NCBI RefSeq assembly: GCF_030063245.1
Contig: NZ_JASISR010000033.1
Span: forward strand, 1 to 41,987
Length of the DNA stretch: 41,987 nucleotides
From: Paenarthrobacter sp. PH39-S1
GTDB taxonomy: Bacteria > Actinomycetota > Actinomycetes > Actinomycetales > Micrococcaceae
Reading direction: 5' to 3'
Part shown: piece after piece, positions 6,909-16,410 of the stretch
Position numbering within the stretch: position 1 is the stretch's first letter
Layout: every line of letters starts with the position of its first letter
Translations under genes and position numbers: made by a program
The notes under the pieces: generated by a model
Told to the model about the DNA's origin: nothing
The model's input: only the letters and a program-made list of their open reading frames with translations
Databases searched by the model: none

Positions 6909-8660
6909 TTATCCCCGCCCGGACTCAATGCCCGGCGCGGGGCGTGCTGACCGCGGGCTTGGCTGCTGCCGGCCGCTCCCGTCACACGGGCAGCCCGCTG
7001 CGCCCGTCAAAAATGCCTTCAATGGCGGCCCCCCTGAGACCGACCCGTAGTCGTTATCTTCGACGAAGACGGCGACGGCAAGATCTCCCTGCGCGGCGAT
7101 GATCCAGGCGTGTGTCTTCAGTGGCAGCTCTGTGCCGTATTCCGCCGTGCCCGTCTTCGCCAGTACCGGTCCGCCCGGAACGTCTGCGAGGAATCCGGCA
7201 TGGCCGCTGATGACCACGGCCCGCATTATGTCGGCTGCCTTCGAAGTGGGTCCCGCCAACGTCGGTGCGTGAGCAGTCGGTGCGTGAGCAGCCGGTGACG
7301 GAGCAGCCTGTGCCTTGGGAGAGGCGGTCCCGGAGCCGCCGGGCGCGGGCAGCACCAGCCGGGGCGAGACCAGTCCGCCGTGCACCACCGAAGCGGCCAC
7401 CGTGGCAATGGACGGCGGAGACACCAGCACCTTGCCCTGACCGATCATGAACGCGGCGTGCTCGGTTCCGACAGCCGACGCGGGCACCGTGCCGAAGAAC
7501 GCCGGTGCTCCCAACTGCTGGTCGTCAACGCTGATGCCCAACGACGCAGCGGCCGACGCAAGATCGCCCTGCGGCACGGCTGCCTGCTGGGAAATGAACG
7601 CCGTGTTGTCATAGCCGTTGCTGCCGGGGCGGCTGGCCGCCGCGACGACGCCGCCGTTAGAGGGCCGGATCGCCACGATAGCGGCGGCGCCAGCCTGGTC
7701 CGCGAGAACCGACTCCGCAAGATTCTGCAGCTTCACGTTCAGCGTCGTCACGATCGGCGTGCCCGCCTTCGGCTCGGCGCTGAAAAGAGCCTGCGGCGCC
7801 GACATCTGCTGTGGATCGGCGCCAGTAGCAGGCCCGGGCCCGGAGCCGCCGGCCGGGGCCGGAACGCGGCTCACCGTGATCCCCGGCGTGCAGCTGAGTT
7901 GGCCGTCATACTGCTGCTGCAGACCCGATAGCCCGGTGACATCTCCGGCCTGCAGCTTTCCACCGGACTTGTCGATCAGCTCAGCTGTGGCATCGCCAAC
8001 GGTGCCCAGCACAGCACGGTAAATGTGCGGCTTGGGGCGAGCTCCATGGTGTCCTTGATGGCGGACGTTCCCGGAACCGCCTTTATCCGGGCGTCGGTCA
8101 CGATCCGTGCGGTGTCATCGCGCAGGACCAGCGCCTCGACAAATGCCGCGCTTCCCGCGATGGTCACCTGCTGCGCATAGGTCTCCGGGTCCGCATCCAA
8201 AGGGACCGCCAAGGCCTTCGCTGAGTCCGAGTGCGCTGACACCTCGATATGGGATTTGTCGATGCCGACGCGGATGACCGGCCGCTCCGTGACCACCACT
8301 TCTCCCCCGTCCCCGAGAACGTCCGCCGGGTGGGCAGCGACACTGGCGACCTTGAGTGCATCGCGGTCCTGAAAGCCGGGCAGCAACAGGTCCGGTCGCC
8401 ACGCAACCATCCAGCCGCCGTCGTTCTTGTTCAATTCCGCGCTGGTGCTGTAGTTCCAGTCTCCGCCCTCGAACTTCCACCGCACCTTCAGCGCCGCGGT
8501 GGCTTTGCCATCGGCGACCTGGACGTTGTCCACGCTGACCTCGGGCTTGACCGGCAGCGCCGCCCGGGTGGTGGCGCCCAGTTTTTCCGTCACCGCGGCG
8601 CCGTCCGCATTCCTAAAATGCACAGCGGTGACGTCCAGGGCGGACAGCTCAGTGGCTCGC
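6909..8660 (-). pseudogene. Penicillin-binding protein (PbpA/MecA_N-type transpeptidase), multiply inactivated
   Basis: The homology starts abruptly near 8660 (ELSALDVTAVHFRNADG) without start codon or signal sequence. It runs through an NTF2-like domain (VRWKFEGGDWNYSTSAEL) and a dimerisation domain. Near 8010 one base is missing after RTFT and the frame shifts to VLGTVGDATAELIDKSGGKL. In the transpeptidase domain RPGSNGY is joined directly to DNTAFISQQ, so the segment normally holding the catalytic SxxK serine and the SxN motif is gone. The late KTGTAEYG motif is still present. Intact relatives crosslink peptidoglycan outside the membrane. Three independent defects make a functional product very unlikely. 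Confidence 0.85.
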
Positions 8661-8716
8661 TTCCGGATCCCCCGCGGACCGACGTGGGGGCGGACTACGC
8701 TGACTACTACGTCACG

Positions 8717-8728
8717 TAGAATGGCGCT
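8717..8728 (+). promoter_or_regulatory. -10 box for a probably leaderless ABC transporter mRNA
   Basis: TAGAAT (8717-8722) is followed by exactly 6 bases and then the GTG start at 8729, with no ribosome binding site. This spacing places the transcription start at or next to the GTG. No good -35 box is visible. The same geometry occurs before uvrC and the 39519 hydrolase gene. Confidence 0.5.
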
Positions 8729-9685
8729 GTGCCCGATTCCTCTGCCCCTGCCCTCGTCATTGACGGACTGATCCGCGACGTCGGACCCATCGCCGCACTG
8801 GACGGACGCATGAAACGGATCGTCAGCGGTGTCAACCTGACGGCACGTTTCGGCCAGGTGACGGCACTCCTCGGGGCCAACGGCGCCGGCAAGACCACCA
8901 CCATTGAATGCGCGCAGGGCCTGCAACGGCGCGACGGCGGCACGATCACCTTGCTGGGCGAAGATCCGGACCGGCCCAGCGCCGCACTGCGCGCCCGCGT
9001 GGGCGTCATGCTGCAGGACGGCGGCCTGCCGCCGTCGGCCCGTCCGCTCGCCTTGTTGCACCATGTGGCCGGAATGTATGGGTCGCCGCGCTCCGTCGAT
9101 GAGCTCGCGGACCGGCTTGGCATCACCTCGTTTGCGGACACCACCATTCGGCGGCTCTCGGGCGGCCAGAAACAACGGGTGGCTCTCGCCGCGAGCCTGG
9201 TTGGCAATCCGGAGGTGCTGTTCCTGGATGAGCCGAGTGCGGGGCTTGATCCGCAGGCGCGCCTGATGGTGTTTGAACTGATCCGTGAGCTGCGCGACGA
9301 GGGCCTGGCCATCATCCTGACCACCCATCTGCTTGACGACGCGCAGAAACTTGCCGATTACGTCTACATCGTCGACGACGGCGCCACCGTGGCGTCCGGA
9401 ACCGTCCCGGAGCTGCTCAGCCAGGCCACCTCGGCGGAAGCTCAACGGACCATTACGTTTGAGGCACCGGCCGGACTGGATCCGGGCGCGGCGCTGCGCG
9501 CCGGACTGTCGGTACTGGAGACCCGTCCCGGTAGTTACGCGGTAAGCGGGCCGCTGGAACAGGGCGACCTGCTCGCCCTCGCCCAATGGTGGGCCCGGCT
9601 GGGCATTATGCCGACGTCCCTGCACCTCGCGTCGCGCTCGCTGGAAGACGTCTTTTTGGCCCTGTCCGGAACGGAGATGCGATGA
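8729..9685 (+). CDS. ABC transporter ATP-binding protein
   Basis: A 318-residue ATPase that energises an ABC-2-type transporter together with the next gene. Walker A is GANGAGKTT (residues 49-57), the signature LSGGQKQRV, Walker B VLFLDEPSAGLD and the H-loop TTHLLDDAQ. The C-terminal 100 residues form an accessory domain like those of daunorubicin/DrrA-type exporters. The GTG start is the first possible after the -10 box. It overlaps the permease by ATGA. The pair lies next to ctaA, as in mycobacteria and relatives, but the substrate is not known; a link to heme or cytochrome assembly is only suggested by position. Confidence 0.93.
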   Translation: MPDSSAPALVIDGLIRDVGPIAALDGRMKRIVSGVNLTARFGQVTALLGANGAGKTTTIECAQGLQRRDGGTITLLGEDPDRPSAALRARVGVMLQDGGLPPSARPLALLHHVAGMYGSPRSVDELADRLGITSFADTTIRRLSGGQKQRVALAASLVGNPEVLFLDEPSAGLDPQARLMVFELIRELRDEGLAIILTTHLLDDAQKLADYVYIVDDGATVASGTVPELLSQATSAEAQRTITFEAPAGLDPGAALRAGLSVLETRPGSYAVSGPLEQGDLLALAQWWARLGIMPTSLHLASRSLEDVFLALSGTEMR

Positions 9686-10455
9686 CGCCGGCCGCCGCTA
9701 CCATACGGGGCGCCTCGGCTCCGGCGCCGCTGGTCCGCCGCGTCCTGCAGCAGGGGAGATATGAAACCCTGACCATGCTGCGCAACGGCGAGCAGCTGAT
9801 CCTGGCCGTTGTGCTGCCGCTGATGGCGCTGGTGGCCCTGTCGGTCACGCCGCTGCTCGATGGTCTCGGTGCCAGCCGCATCAATATCGCCACGCCCGGT
9901 GTGCTCGCGCTGTGTGCGATGTCCACGGCCTTTACCGGTCAGGGCATCGCCACCGGGTTCGACCGCCGGTACGGTGTACTCCGCTTCCTGTCCACCACGC
10001 CGTTGGGCAAAGCCGGGCTGATCGCGGGCAAGATGCTGGCCGTGCTGGCCGTGCTGGTCATCCAAACAGCCATCGTTACAGTCGTCGCGCTCTTCCTTGG
10101 CTGGCAGCCGCCGCTGGCCGGCGTCCTCCTTGGCGCGCCGCTGCTGGTTCTTGGGGCCCTTTCCTTCACCGCGCTGGGCCTGCTGGTGGCGGGCACCGTC
10201 CGTCCCGAGGCCACGCTGGCCATTACCAATCTGCTCTGGATCCTGTTCGGTGCGCTGGGTGGGATTGTGCTCCCGTCGTCCCGGATTCCGGGGCCGTTCT
10301 CGGGCGTGGTGGACTTCCTGCCCTCCGGCGCCCTGGGCGGTGCCATGCGTGCTGCGCTGGTGGGCGGCCAGCTGAATATTTTGGCGGTTGTAATCTTATT
10401 GGGGTGGTCCGTTCTGGCCGCCGCAGCAGCAATTCGTTGGTTTAAGTGGAGTTGA
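9682..10455 (+). CDS. ABC-2-type transporter permease
   Basis: A 257-residue membrane protein with about six hydrophobic helices, for example around LILAVVLPLMALVALSV, MLAVLAVLVIQTAIVTVVAL and ILAVVILLGWSVLAAAAAI. It has the ABC-2 family pattern, including GFDRRYGVLRFLSTTPLG before the third helix. The ATG at 9682 is chosen because it overlaps the ATPase stop (ATGA); upstream starts would lie deep in the ATPase gene. It forms the membrane channel for the preceding ATPase. ctaA begins 4 nt after its stop, so the three genes probably share one mRNA. Confidence 0.9.
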   Translation: MTPAAATIRGASAPAPLVRRVLQQGRYETLTMLRNGEQLILAVVLPLMALVALSVTPLLDGLGASRINIATPGVLALCAMSTAFTGQGIATGFDRRYGVLRFLSTTPLGKAGLIAGKMLAVLAVLVIQTAIVTVVALFLGWQPPLAGVLLGAPLLVLGALSFTALGLLVAGTVRPEATLAITNLLWILFGALGGIVLPSSRIPGPFSGVVDFLPSGALGGAMRAALVGGQLNILAVVILLGWSVLAAAAAIRWFKWS

Positions 10456-10459
10456 AGTC

Positions 10460-11416
10460 GTGACTGTTTTCCAGGAAAAGACCGGACAGATCAAGCAGAG
10501 CGCCCGCGGCCTCGGCGGCCGGCTGCCGAACAGGGTTACCCCGGCGCTGCGCCGGCTGTCCGTCGCCTCGCTGATCGGCCAGTCGGTCCTCATCGTCAGC
10601 GGCGGTGCCGTGCGGCTGACGGCCTCGGGCCTCGGTTGCCCCACCTGGCCGCGGTGCACCGCCGGCTCGCTGGTCAATACGCCGGAAATGGGAATCCACG
10701 GCGTCATCGAGTTCGGCAACCGCACCCTGACGTTCGCGTTGGCATTGGTCGCGGCGCTGATGCTGGTCTTCCTCTGGAATCTGCGGAAGGAACGAAAGGA
10801 CCTGTTCTGGCTCTCCTTCGGGCTGCTGGCCAGCATTCCGGTGCAGGCCGTGATCGGCGGTATTTCGGTGCTCACCCAGCTCAACCCCTGGGTAGTGGGA
10901 CTGCATTTCCTGGTTTCTGCTGCCCTCGTGGCCTTTTCCATGCTGCTGGTGAACCGTACCTATGACCGTACCGGGGCGGCCGCGCCCGTGCACCGGCACC
11001 GGCCGTCCAAAACGATCAGGCAGTTAAGCGTCGTCGTTGCTGCCTGCACCGCACTGGCCGTGGTGCTGGGAGTCATGGTCACCGGCTCCGGTCCGCACGC
11101 AGGGGACGCCAATGCTCCGCGGAATGAGCTGAATCCGGACCTGATCACACGGTTCCATGTACTGCCGGTGTACGTCCTTGTGATCAGCAGCGTAATTCTG
11201 CTGATCCTGCTTTGGCGTCGTGGCTCCAACGACGCCTTGCGGGCAGGAGCTGTGCTGCTGATGGCCGCGGTGCTGTTCCAAGGCGCGATCGGTTATGCCC
11301 AGCACTTCACCGGTTTGCCGCCGATCCTGGTGGGTTTGCATATGCTCGGGGCGGCTGCGCTGCTGGCCGCTGCAACAAACTTCACCGACCTGGCCCTGTC
11401 ACGCCGGCGGCGCTAA
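10460..11416 (+). CDS. ctaA: Heme A synthase CtaA (COX15 family)
   Basis: A 318-residue, eight-helix membrane protein that oxidises the C8 methyl group of heme O to make heme A for aa3-type cytochrome oxidase. Family marks are SGGAVRLTASGLGCPTWPRC with its Cys pair, the EFGNRTLT block, and heme-ligand His residues in GLHFLVSAALV, RFHVLPVYVL and GLHMLGAAALL. In the first helix pair the usual E-x-x-H is EFGN, so the first His ligand is replaced by Asn. I recall the same change in other actinobacterial CtaA proteins but could not compare them here. The start is a GTG with GGAG 9 nt upstream. ctaB, which makes the substrate heme O, faces it across 263 bp. Confidence 0.95.
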   Translation: MTVFQEKTGQIKQSARGLGGRLPNRVTPALRRLSVASLIGQSVLIVSGGAVRLTASGLGCPTWPRCTAGSLVNTPEMGIHGVIEFGNRTLTFALALVAALMLVFLWNLRKERKDLFWLSFGLLASIPVQAVIGGISVLTQLNPWVVGLHFLVSAALVAFSMLLVNRTYDRTGAAAPVHRHRPSKTIRQLSVVVAACTALAVVLGVMVTGSGPHAGDANAPRNELNPDLITRFHVLPVYVLVISSVILLILLWRRGSNDALRAGAVLLMAAVLFQGAIGYAQHFTGLPPILVGLHMLGAAALLAAATNFTDLALSRRRR

Positions 11417-11563
11417 GCGGCGCCTGAAAGCGGCCCGGGACCGGCACCTCGTTGCGTCCCCGTGAACACCAGTTTCAGCCACCGGAAGCGCTCGGTTTGG
11501 GTGGCCTGCCCGCCCCGATGGCGGTCCAGCCCGCTCCCCTTTTTCGCTCCCAGCAGCACCTGG

Positions 11564-11668
11564 CGGAAAATGACGGGCATCCCCGAAAATGACGGCTGCG
11601 TCCCATGTCATTTGTGGGGAACGGCGTCCGAAATCGAGCCCGCGGGTGGGGCCGCTGTCATTTCCGGG
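11564..11668. repeat. Cluster of AAATGAC motifs between ctaA and ctaB
   Basis: The 263-bp convergent gap has GGAAAATGACGGG near 11565-11577 and CGAAAATGACGGC at 11584-11596. Reverse-oriented copies are ATGTCATTTG (11605-11614) and CTGTCATTTCCGGG (11655-11668). The outer copies can pair as an inverted repeat. No coding potential or T-rich terminator is evident. It may serve as a bidirectional stop or be a dispersed intergenic repeat. Confidence 0.45.
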
Positions 11669-11679
11669 AAGGCCGTGCG

Positions 11680-12627
11680 CTAGCCAAACAGCGGCGAGCC
11701 GACGAAGGGATCGACGGCGAGGGCCAAGAAGAGCAGCGTCAGGTAAGTGATGGAGCCATGAAAGACCTTCATCGCGCCCTTGTTGGTGACGTCGTCGTGC
11801 CTCGCCTGATTGTACAACTTGTGGGCTTCGGAGAGGAACCAGGCTCCCGCGGCCACGGCCACAGCGGAATAGACGATGCCCGCGCGGCCCAGCGGGATCA
11901 TCAGCAGCGAGCAGACCACCATCGCCCAGGTGTAGAGGACCACCTGGACGGCCACAATTCTGGAACCGGCAATCGCGCCGAGCATAGGTACCTTGGCCGC
12001 GTTGTAGTCATCGCTGTAGCGCATCGACAGCGGCCAGTAATGCGGCGGCGTCCAGAGGAAAATCACCATGAACAAGATGACGGCCGGCCATTCAAGCGTG
12101 TTCGTGACGGCCGCCCAGGCGATGAATACGGGCATGCAGCCCGCGGCGCCGCCCCAGACAATGTTCTGCGACGTGCGGCGCTTGAGGATCAGCGAATAGA
12201 CCACGACATAGAGGAATATGGCCGCAGCGCCCAATATTCCGGTCAGCGGATTCGCTCCGAACCAGAGCATGACGATGGCGGCGACGGCCAGGACCCAGGA
12301 GAAGGTCAGCGCCTCGCGGGGTGAGACGGCCCCGGTCACGAGAGGCCTGTTTTCGGTCCGGTGCATCAGTTTGTCGATATCCCGGTCGATGTAGCAGTTG
12401 AAGGCGCCGGAGCTGCCTGCGGCCAGGGCGCCCCCCACCATGGTCCACACCATTAACCAAACGTTCGGGACTGCTCGGGCCGCAAAAAACATGGTCGGAA
12501 GGGTCGTGACCAGCAACAGTTCGATCACACGGGGTTTAGTCAGCGCCACATAGGCCTTGACCTTGCCACCGAACCCGAGCCTGCCGGTCAGGCTGGCGGA
12601 GGCGATCGGTGTATCAGTTGCACTCAC
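11680..12627 (-). CDS. ctaB: Protoheme IX farnesyltransferase (heme O synthase) CtaB
   Basis: A 315-residue UbiA-family membrane enzyme that adds farnesyl diphosphate to heme B to give heme O, the substrate of CtaA. The first Asp-rich motif is [20 protein letters not shown] and the second region is [11 protein letters not shown]. Other family blocks are [19 protein letters not shown] and TPPHYWPLS, and there are about eight to nine hydrophobic helices. The GTG start at 12627 has only a weak ribosome binding site. Gene order ctaB next to tkt is typical of actinobacteria. Confidence 0.96.
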   Translation of the reverse strand: MSATDTPIASASLTGRLGFGGKVKAYVALTKPRVIELLLVTTLPTMFFAARAVPNVWLMVWTMVGGALAAGSSGAFNCYIDRDIDKLMHRTENRPLVTGAVSPREALTFSWVLAVAAIVMLWFGANPLTGILGAAAIFLYVVVYSLILKRRTSQNIVWGGAAGCMPVFIAWAAVTNTLEWPAVILFMVIFLWTPPHYWPLSMRYSDDYNAAKVPMLGAIAGSRIVAVQVVLYTWAMVVCSLLMIPLGRAGIVYSAVAVAAGAWFLSEAHKLYNQARHDDVTNKGAMKVFHGSITYLTLLFLALAVDPFVGSPLFG

Positions 12628-13022
12628 GGAAGGTCACCATGCTCTATCTGCGATGTTTTATCGGCGTTCGGGTGTCAGGAAAATGCTCAAAGCATCCCTA
12701 TTATCATAGCCGTGATCGCATCGGAAGCATGCAGCGCATGCCGATGCGGGCGAAGCCCCGAGACCTCGGCGCGATGTCTGCGAGCCAGTCTTTTACACCG
12801 TTATCCAGCGTCCCATTTGGTGTGCGCCGCAGCCTTTGGGGCTAAGCTGGAAAACAGTGAAACGAGATTTGATCCAACATTGATCCAACATTGACTCAGC
12901 TTTGATTCAACGGTGAGCGGCGGTTTCCGGCAGGCGATATGTAGGACGTCCTGCGCGGATAGAGATGCCGTGAGGTGTCAGTGCGCCCGAACCGTAACAC
13001 CCGAATGAGAGGGCCCCAGTAA
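12628..13022. promoter_or_regulatory. Divergent control region between ctaB and tkt
   Basis: This 395-bp stretch must hold promoters for ctaB (leftward) and for the tkt operon (rightward). I see no convincing ORF and no strong paired -35/-10 boxes. The only clear structure is the 11-bp tandem array at 12869-12912. GAGAGGG at about 13006-13012 is the probable ribosome binding site of tkt. Confidence 0.4.
12869..12912. repeat. Four tandem 11-bp repeats upstream of tkt
   Basis: The units are TTGATCCAACA (12869), TTGATCCAACA (12880), TTGACTCAGCT (12891) and TTGATTCAACG (12902). Each begins TTGA and the step is exactly 11 bp, close to one helical turn. The first two are identical and the others keep TTGAnTCA. 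They lie about 110-155 bp before the tkt start and could be an operator array or a simple slippage repeat. Confidence 0.75.
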
Positions 13023-15221
13023 GTGGCACACCTGGAAGAGCAAGAACTGTCATGGACCACATTGGACCAGCGCGCCGTTGACACGGTCCGGGTGCTGGCA
13101 GCCGACGCGGTGCAAAAGGTCGGCAACGGACACCCCGGGACGGCGATGAGCCTGGCCCCCGCCGCATACCTGTTGTTCCAGAAGCTGTTGCGGCATGACC
13201 CGTCGGATCCGCAGTGGACGGGCCGCGACCGGTTTGTCCTGTCCCCGGGTCACACCTCGCTGACGCTGTACATCGAGCTGTTCCTCTCCGGATACGGTCT
13301 GGAGCTGCAGGATCTCGAAGAGCTACGGACATGGGGCTCCAAGACGCCCGGGCATCCGGAGTACCGGCACACCAAGGGCGTGGAAATCACCACGGGTCCG
13401 TTGGGTCAGGGTCTGGCTTCCGCCGTCGGCATGGCGTTTTCACAGCGCCGGGACCGCGGTATGTACGATCCGGACGCGCCAGCCGGCACCAGCCCTTTCG
13501 ACCACATGATCTGGGCGTTTGCCTCCGACGGCGACATGCAGGAAGGCGTGACGAGCGAAGCCAGCTCGCTGGCCGGCCATCAGGAACTCGGCAATATGGT
13601 GGTCCTCTACGACCAGAACCACATTTCCATCGAGGACGATACGGACATCGCCTTCTCCGAGGACGTATTGAAACGGTACGAGGCCTACGGCTGGCACATC
13701 CAGCGCGTCGACTGGACCAAGACCGGCGAATATGTCGAAGACGTCCAGGAGCTGTACTCCGCTCTGCTGGCAGCCAAGGCGGAGACCTCAAAGCCCTCCA
13801 TTATCGCCTTGCGGACCATCATCGGCTGGCCAGCACCGAGCCTACAGAACACCGGCAAGGCCCACGGTTCAGCGCTAGGAGCGGACGAGGTAGCCGCCAC
13901 CAAGAAGGTGCTCGGCTTCGACCCGGAGAAGTCGTTCGTGGTGGAGCCGGAGGTTCTGGCACATGCCCGCGAGGTCAAGGTACGCGGTAAGGAACTGCGG
14001 GCGGAATGGGAGAAAAACTTCGCTGCCTGGAAGGACGCCTGTCCGGAGCAGAACGAGACCCTCGAACGCGTTGCCGCACGGAAGCTGCCCGAAGGCTGGG
14101 ACAAGAAGCTCCCCAACTTCGCGGCGGGAGAGGACATCGCAACCCGCAAGGCCTCCGGCAAGGTCCTGAACGCCATCGCCGCCGAACTCCCGGAACTGTG
14201 GGGTGGCTCCTGTGACCTGGCGGAATCGACGAATACGGCCTTCGAGGGCGGCGCGTCGTTCATTCCCGCGTCGAAGCAAACCAATCTTTGGAAGGGCAAC
14301 CCGTACGGGAGGACGCTGCACTTCGGTATCCGCGAACATGCGGCCGCCGCCATAGTCAACGGCATTGTGATGCACAGCAGTTCGCGTGCCTTCTCCGCCA
14401 CCTTCCTGATTTTCAGCGACTACCAGCGCCCGGCGGTCCGGCTCAGCGCGCTGATGGGCGTCCCCTCCATTTACGTCTGGACGCATGACTCCATCGGCCT
14501 CGGCGAGGACGGCCCCACCCACCAGCCCGTGGAGCAGCTCGCCGCCCTGCGCGCCATCCCCGGCCTCGACGTCGTCCGTCCGGGCGACGCCAACGAGGTG
14601 GCCATTGCCTGGCGGACCATTCTGGAGAACACCGACAACCCGGCCGGTATTGTCCTGACGCGCCAAAACATACCCACCTTCGCCCGCGGCGAGGGGGATG
14701 CGAGCGGTGACACCTTCGGTTCCATTGAGGGCGTGGCCAAGGGCGGCTACGTGTTGGCTGAGGCATCCGAGAGCGGCAGGAGCGTCGCGCCGCAGGTCAT
14801 CCTGATCGGCACCGGCTCCGAGGTTCAGCTGGCCGTCCAGGCCAGGGAAACACTGCAGTCCGAGGGCGTCCCCACCCGAGTGGTCTCGATGCCTTGCCTG
14901 GAATGGTTCAACAAGCAGGATGCACAGTACCGCGAACTGGTTCTCCCGAGTGCGGTCAGGGCACGCGTCTCGGTGGAAGCCGGTATTGCGCAGGGCTGGC
15001 ACCAGCTGGTCGGGGACAACGGACGCTCGATTTCGCTGGAGCACTTCGGCGCCTCCGCCGATTACAAGCGGCTCTTCCAGGAATTCGGCATCACCGCCGA
15101 GGCTGTTGTTGAGGCGGCCAAGGATTCCCTGCAGTCCGTCAAAGCCGGTACCGAGGCACTGAGCAAGACGACGGCGGCGCCGTCCGGCCGCGAGTCGTCC
15201 TCCACCGGTGATCAAAACTAA
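13023..15221 (+). CDS. tkt: Transketolase
   Basis: A 732-residue thiamine-diphosphate enzyme moving two-carbon units between sugar phosphates in the non-oxidative pentose phosphate pathway. GNGHPGTAMSLAP (35-47), TGPLGQGLASAVG and the cofactor motif ASDGDMQEG (167-175) with the later YDQNHISIE are intact. The catalytic Glu lies in GIREHAAAAIVNG near residue 438, and SIGLGEDGPTHQPVEQL follows. The start is a GTG after GAGAGGG. It heads the operon tkt-tal-pgi-zwf-opcA-pgl, with 33 bp to tal. About 25 residues after the normal end are Ser/Thr-rich and poorly conserved. Confidence 0.97.
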   Translation: MAHLEEQELSWTTLDQRAVDTVRVLAADAVQKVGNGHPGTAMSLAPAAYLLFQKLLRHDPSDPQWTGRDRFVLSPGHTSLTLYIELFLSGYGLELQDLEELRTWGSKTPGHPEYRHTKGVEITTGPLGQGLASAVGMAFSQRRDRGMYDPDAPAGTSPFDHMIWAFASDGDMQEGVTSEASSLAGHQELGNMVVLYDQNHISIEDDTDIAFSEDVLKRYEAYGWHIQRVDWTKTGEYVEDVQELYSALLAAKAETSKPSIIALRTIIGWPAPSLQNTGKAHGSALGADEVAATKKVLGFDPEKSFVVEPEVLAHAREVKVRGKELRAEWEKNFAAWKDACPEQNETLERVAARKLPEGWDKKLPNFAAGEDIATRKASGKVLNAIAAELPELWGGSCDLAESTNTAFEGGASFIPASKQTNLWKGNPYGRTLHFGIREHAAAAIVNGIVMHSSSRAFSATFLIFSDYQRPAVRLSALMGVPSIYVWTHDSIGLGEDGPTHQPVEQLAALRAIPGLDVVRPGDANEVAIAWRTILENTDNPAGIVLTRQNIPTFARGEGDASGDTFGSIEGVAKGGYVLAEASESGRSVAPQVILIGTGSEVQLAVQARETLQSEGVPTRVVSMPCLEWFNKQDAQYRELVLPSAVRARVSVEAGIAQGWHQLVGDNGRSISLEHFGASADYKRLFQEFGITAEAVVEAAKDSLQSVKAGTEALSKTTAAPSGRESSSTGDQN

Positions 15222-15254
15222 TATTTTCCGTCGCGACCCAAGGAGATAGCAGTC

Positions 15255-16406
15255 ATGACAACTCTCAATTCCGAAAAGCCCAGCCTCACCTCCCCCACGG
15301 CCCAGCTCTCGGCCGCCGGCGTCAGCATCTGGCTTGATGATCTGTCCCGGGAACGCCTGACCAGCGGCACCTTGCAGAAATTGATCGATGAGAAGGACGT
15401 CGTCGGCGTGACGACCAATCCGAGCATCTTCGAGGCCGCCATCTCGGCCGGCAACTCATACGCCGATCAGGTCAAGAGCCTGGCGGCCAACGGTGTCGAT
15501 GTCGAAACGGCAATTTTCGAAATCACCACCCAGGACGTCGCCGATGCCTGCGACCTCTTCGCTCCGGTCAACGCCGCGACCGACGGCGTGGATGGCCGGG
15601 TCTCCATCGAGGTGGATCCCCGCAAGGCATGGGATACCGCGGAAACCATTGCGGAGGCAAAAAAGCTCCACGATAAAGTGAACAAGGCAAACGTCTTCAT
15701 CAAGATCCCGGCCACGCTGGAAGGCCTGGAGGCCATCACGGCCACCATCGCGGGCGGGATCAGCGTCAACGTCACCCTGATTTTCTCGCTGGAGCGCTAC
15801 CGCGCCGTCATCAATGCCTACCTGACCGGTCTGGAGCAGGCCAAGGAGAACGGCCACGACCTCTCCACCATCCACTCGGTCGCATCGTTCTTCGTCTCCC
15901 GCGTGGACACGGAAATCGACAAGCGCCTGAACGCTTTGGGCACCGACGAAGCCACGTCGCTCAAGGGTAAGGCGGGTCTGGCGAATGCCCGGCTGGCATA
16001 TCAGATTTACGAGGAGGTCTTCAGCTCCGAGCGCTGGCAGCTGCTGGCCGGTTCCGGTGGGCGCCCGCAGCGTCCGCTCTGGGCTTCGACCGGTGTCAAG
16101 GATCCTTCCTACCCGGACACCCTGTATGTCACCGGATTGGTGGCACAGGGTGTCGTCAATACCATGCCGGAGAAGACCCTGGATGCGACTTTCGACCACG
16201 GCGTGGTCGAAGGCGATACGGTCACCGGCAGCTATGACGCATCCAACGCGCTGCTGAACGAGCTCGAGAAACTCGGCATTTCCTATAACGACGTTGTAGG
16301 GGTTCTGGAGACCGAAGGGCTGGACAAGTTTGTCGCCAGCTGGAAGGAACTCGTGGAGCATGTCAAGGAAACCTTGGAAGCGGCGGCGCCCGGAACGGGA
16401 GCCTGA
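15255..16406 (+). CDS. tal: Transaldolase
   Basis: A 383-residue cytoplasmic enzyme that transfers a dihydroxyacetone unit between sedoheptulose 7-phosphate and glyceraldehyde 3-phosphate. The family motif GVTTNPSIF is near residue 56, and the Schiff-base lysine is Lys150 in [10 protein letters not shown]. The long form with [20 protein letters not shown] is typical of actinobacteria. The ATG has AAGGAG 8 nt upstream. It is second in the pentose phosphate operon. Confidence 0.97.
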   Translation: MTTLNSEKPSLTSPTAQLSAAGVSIWLDDLSRERLTSGTLQKLIDEKDVVGVTTNPSIFEAAISAGNSYADQVKSLAANGVDVETAIFEITTQDVADACDLFAPVNAATDGVDGRVSIEVDPRKAWDTAETIAEAKKLHDKVNKANVFIKIPATLEGLEAITATIAGGISVNVTLIFSLERYRAVINAYLTGLEQAKENGHDLSTIHSVASFFVSRVDTEIDKRLNALGTDEATSLKGKAGLANARLAYQIYEEVFSSERWQLLAGSGGRPQRPLWASTGVKDPSYPDTLYVTGLVAQGVVNTMPEKTLDATFDHGVVEGDTVTGSYDASNALLNELEKLGISYNDVVGVLETEGLDKFVASWKELVEHVKETLEAAAPGTGA

Positions 16407-16410
16407 GCGC

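Noticed and set aside
7976-9625. A 549-residue minus-strand open frame reaching into the ABC ATPase gene
   Set aside because: Only its last part (to about 8660) is PBP homology; the rest is the complement of the ATPase coding sequence.
12614-12640. Eight-residue leader peptide (MVTFRECN) overlapping the ctaB start
   Set aside because: No ribosome binding site, no attenuator structure and no run of a regulated amino acid; likely chance.
13875-15215. A 446-residue open frame antisense to tkt
   Set aside because: No recognisable domain, and tkt is intact on the other strand; an artefact of GC-rich codon use.
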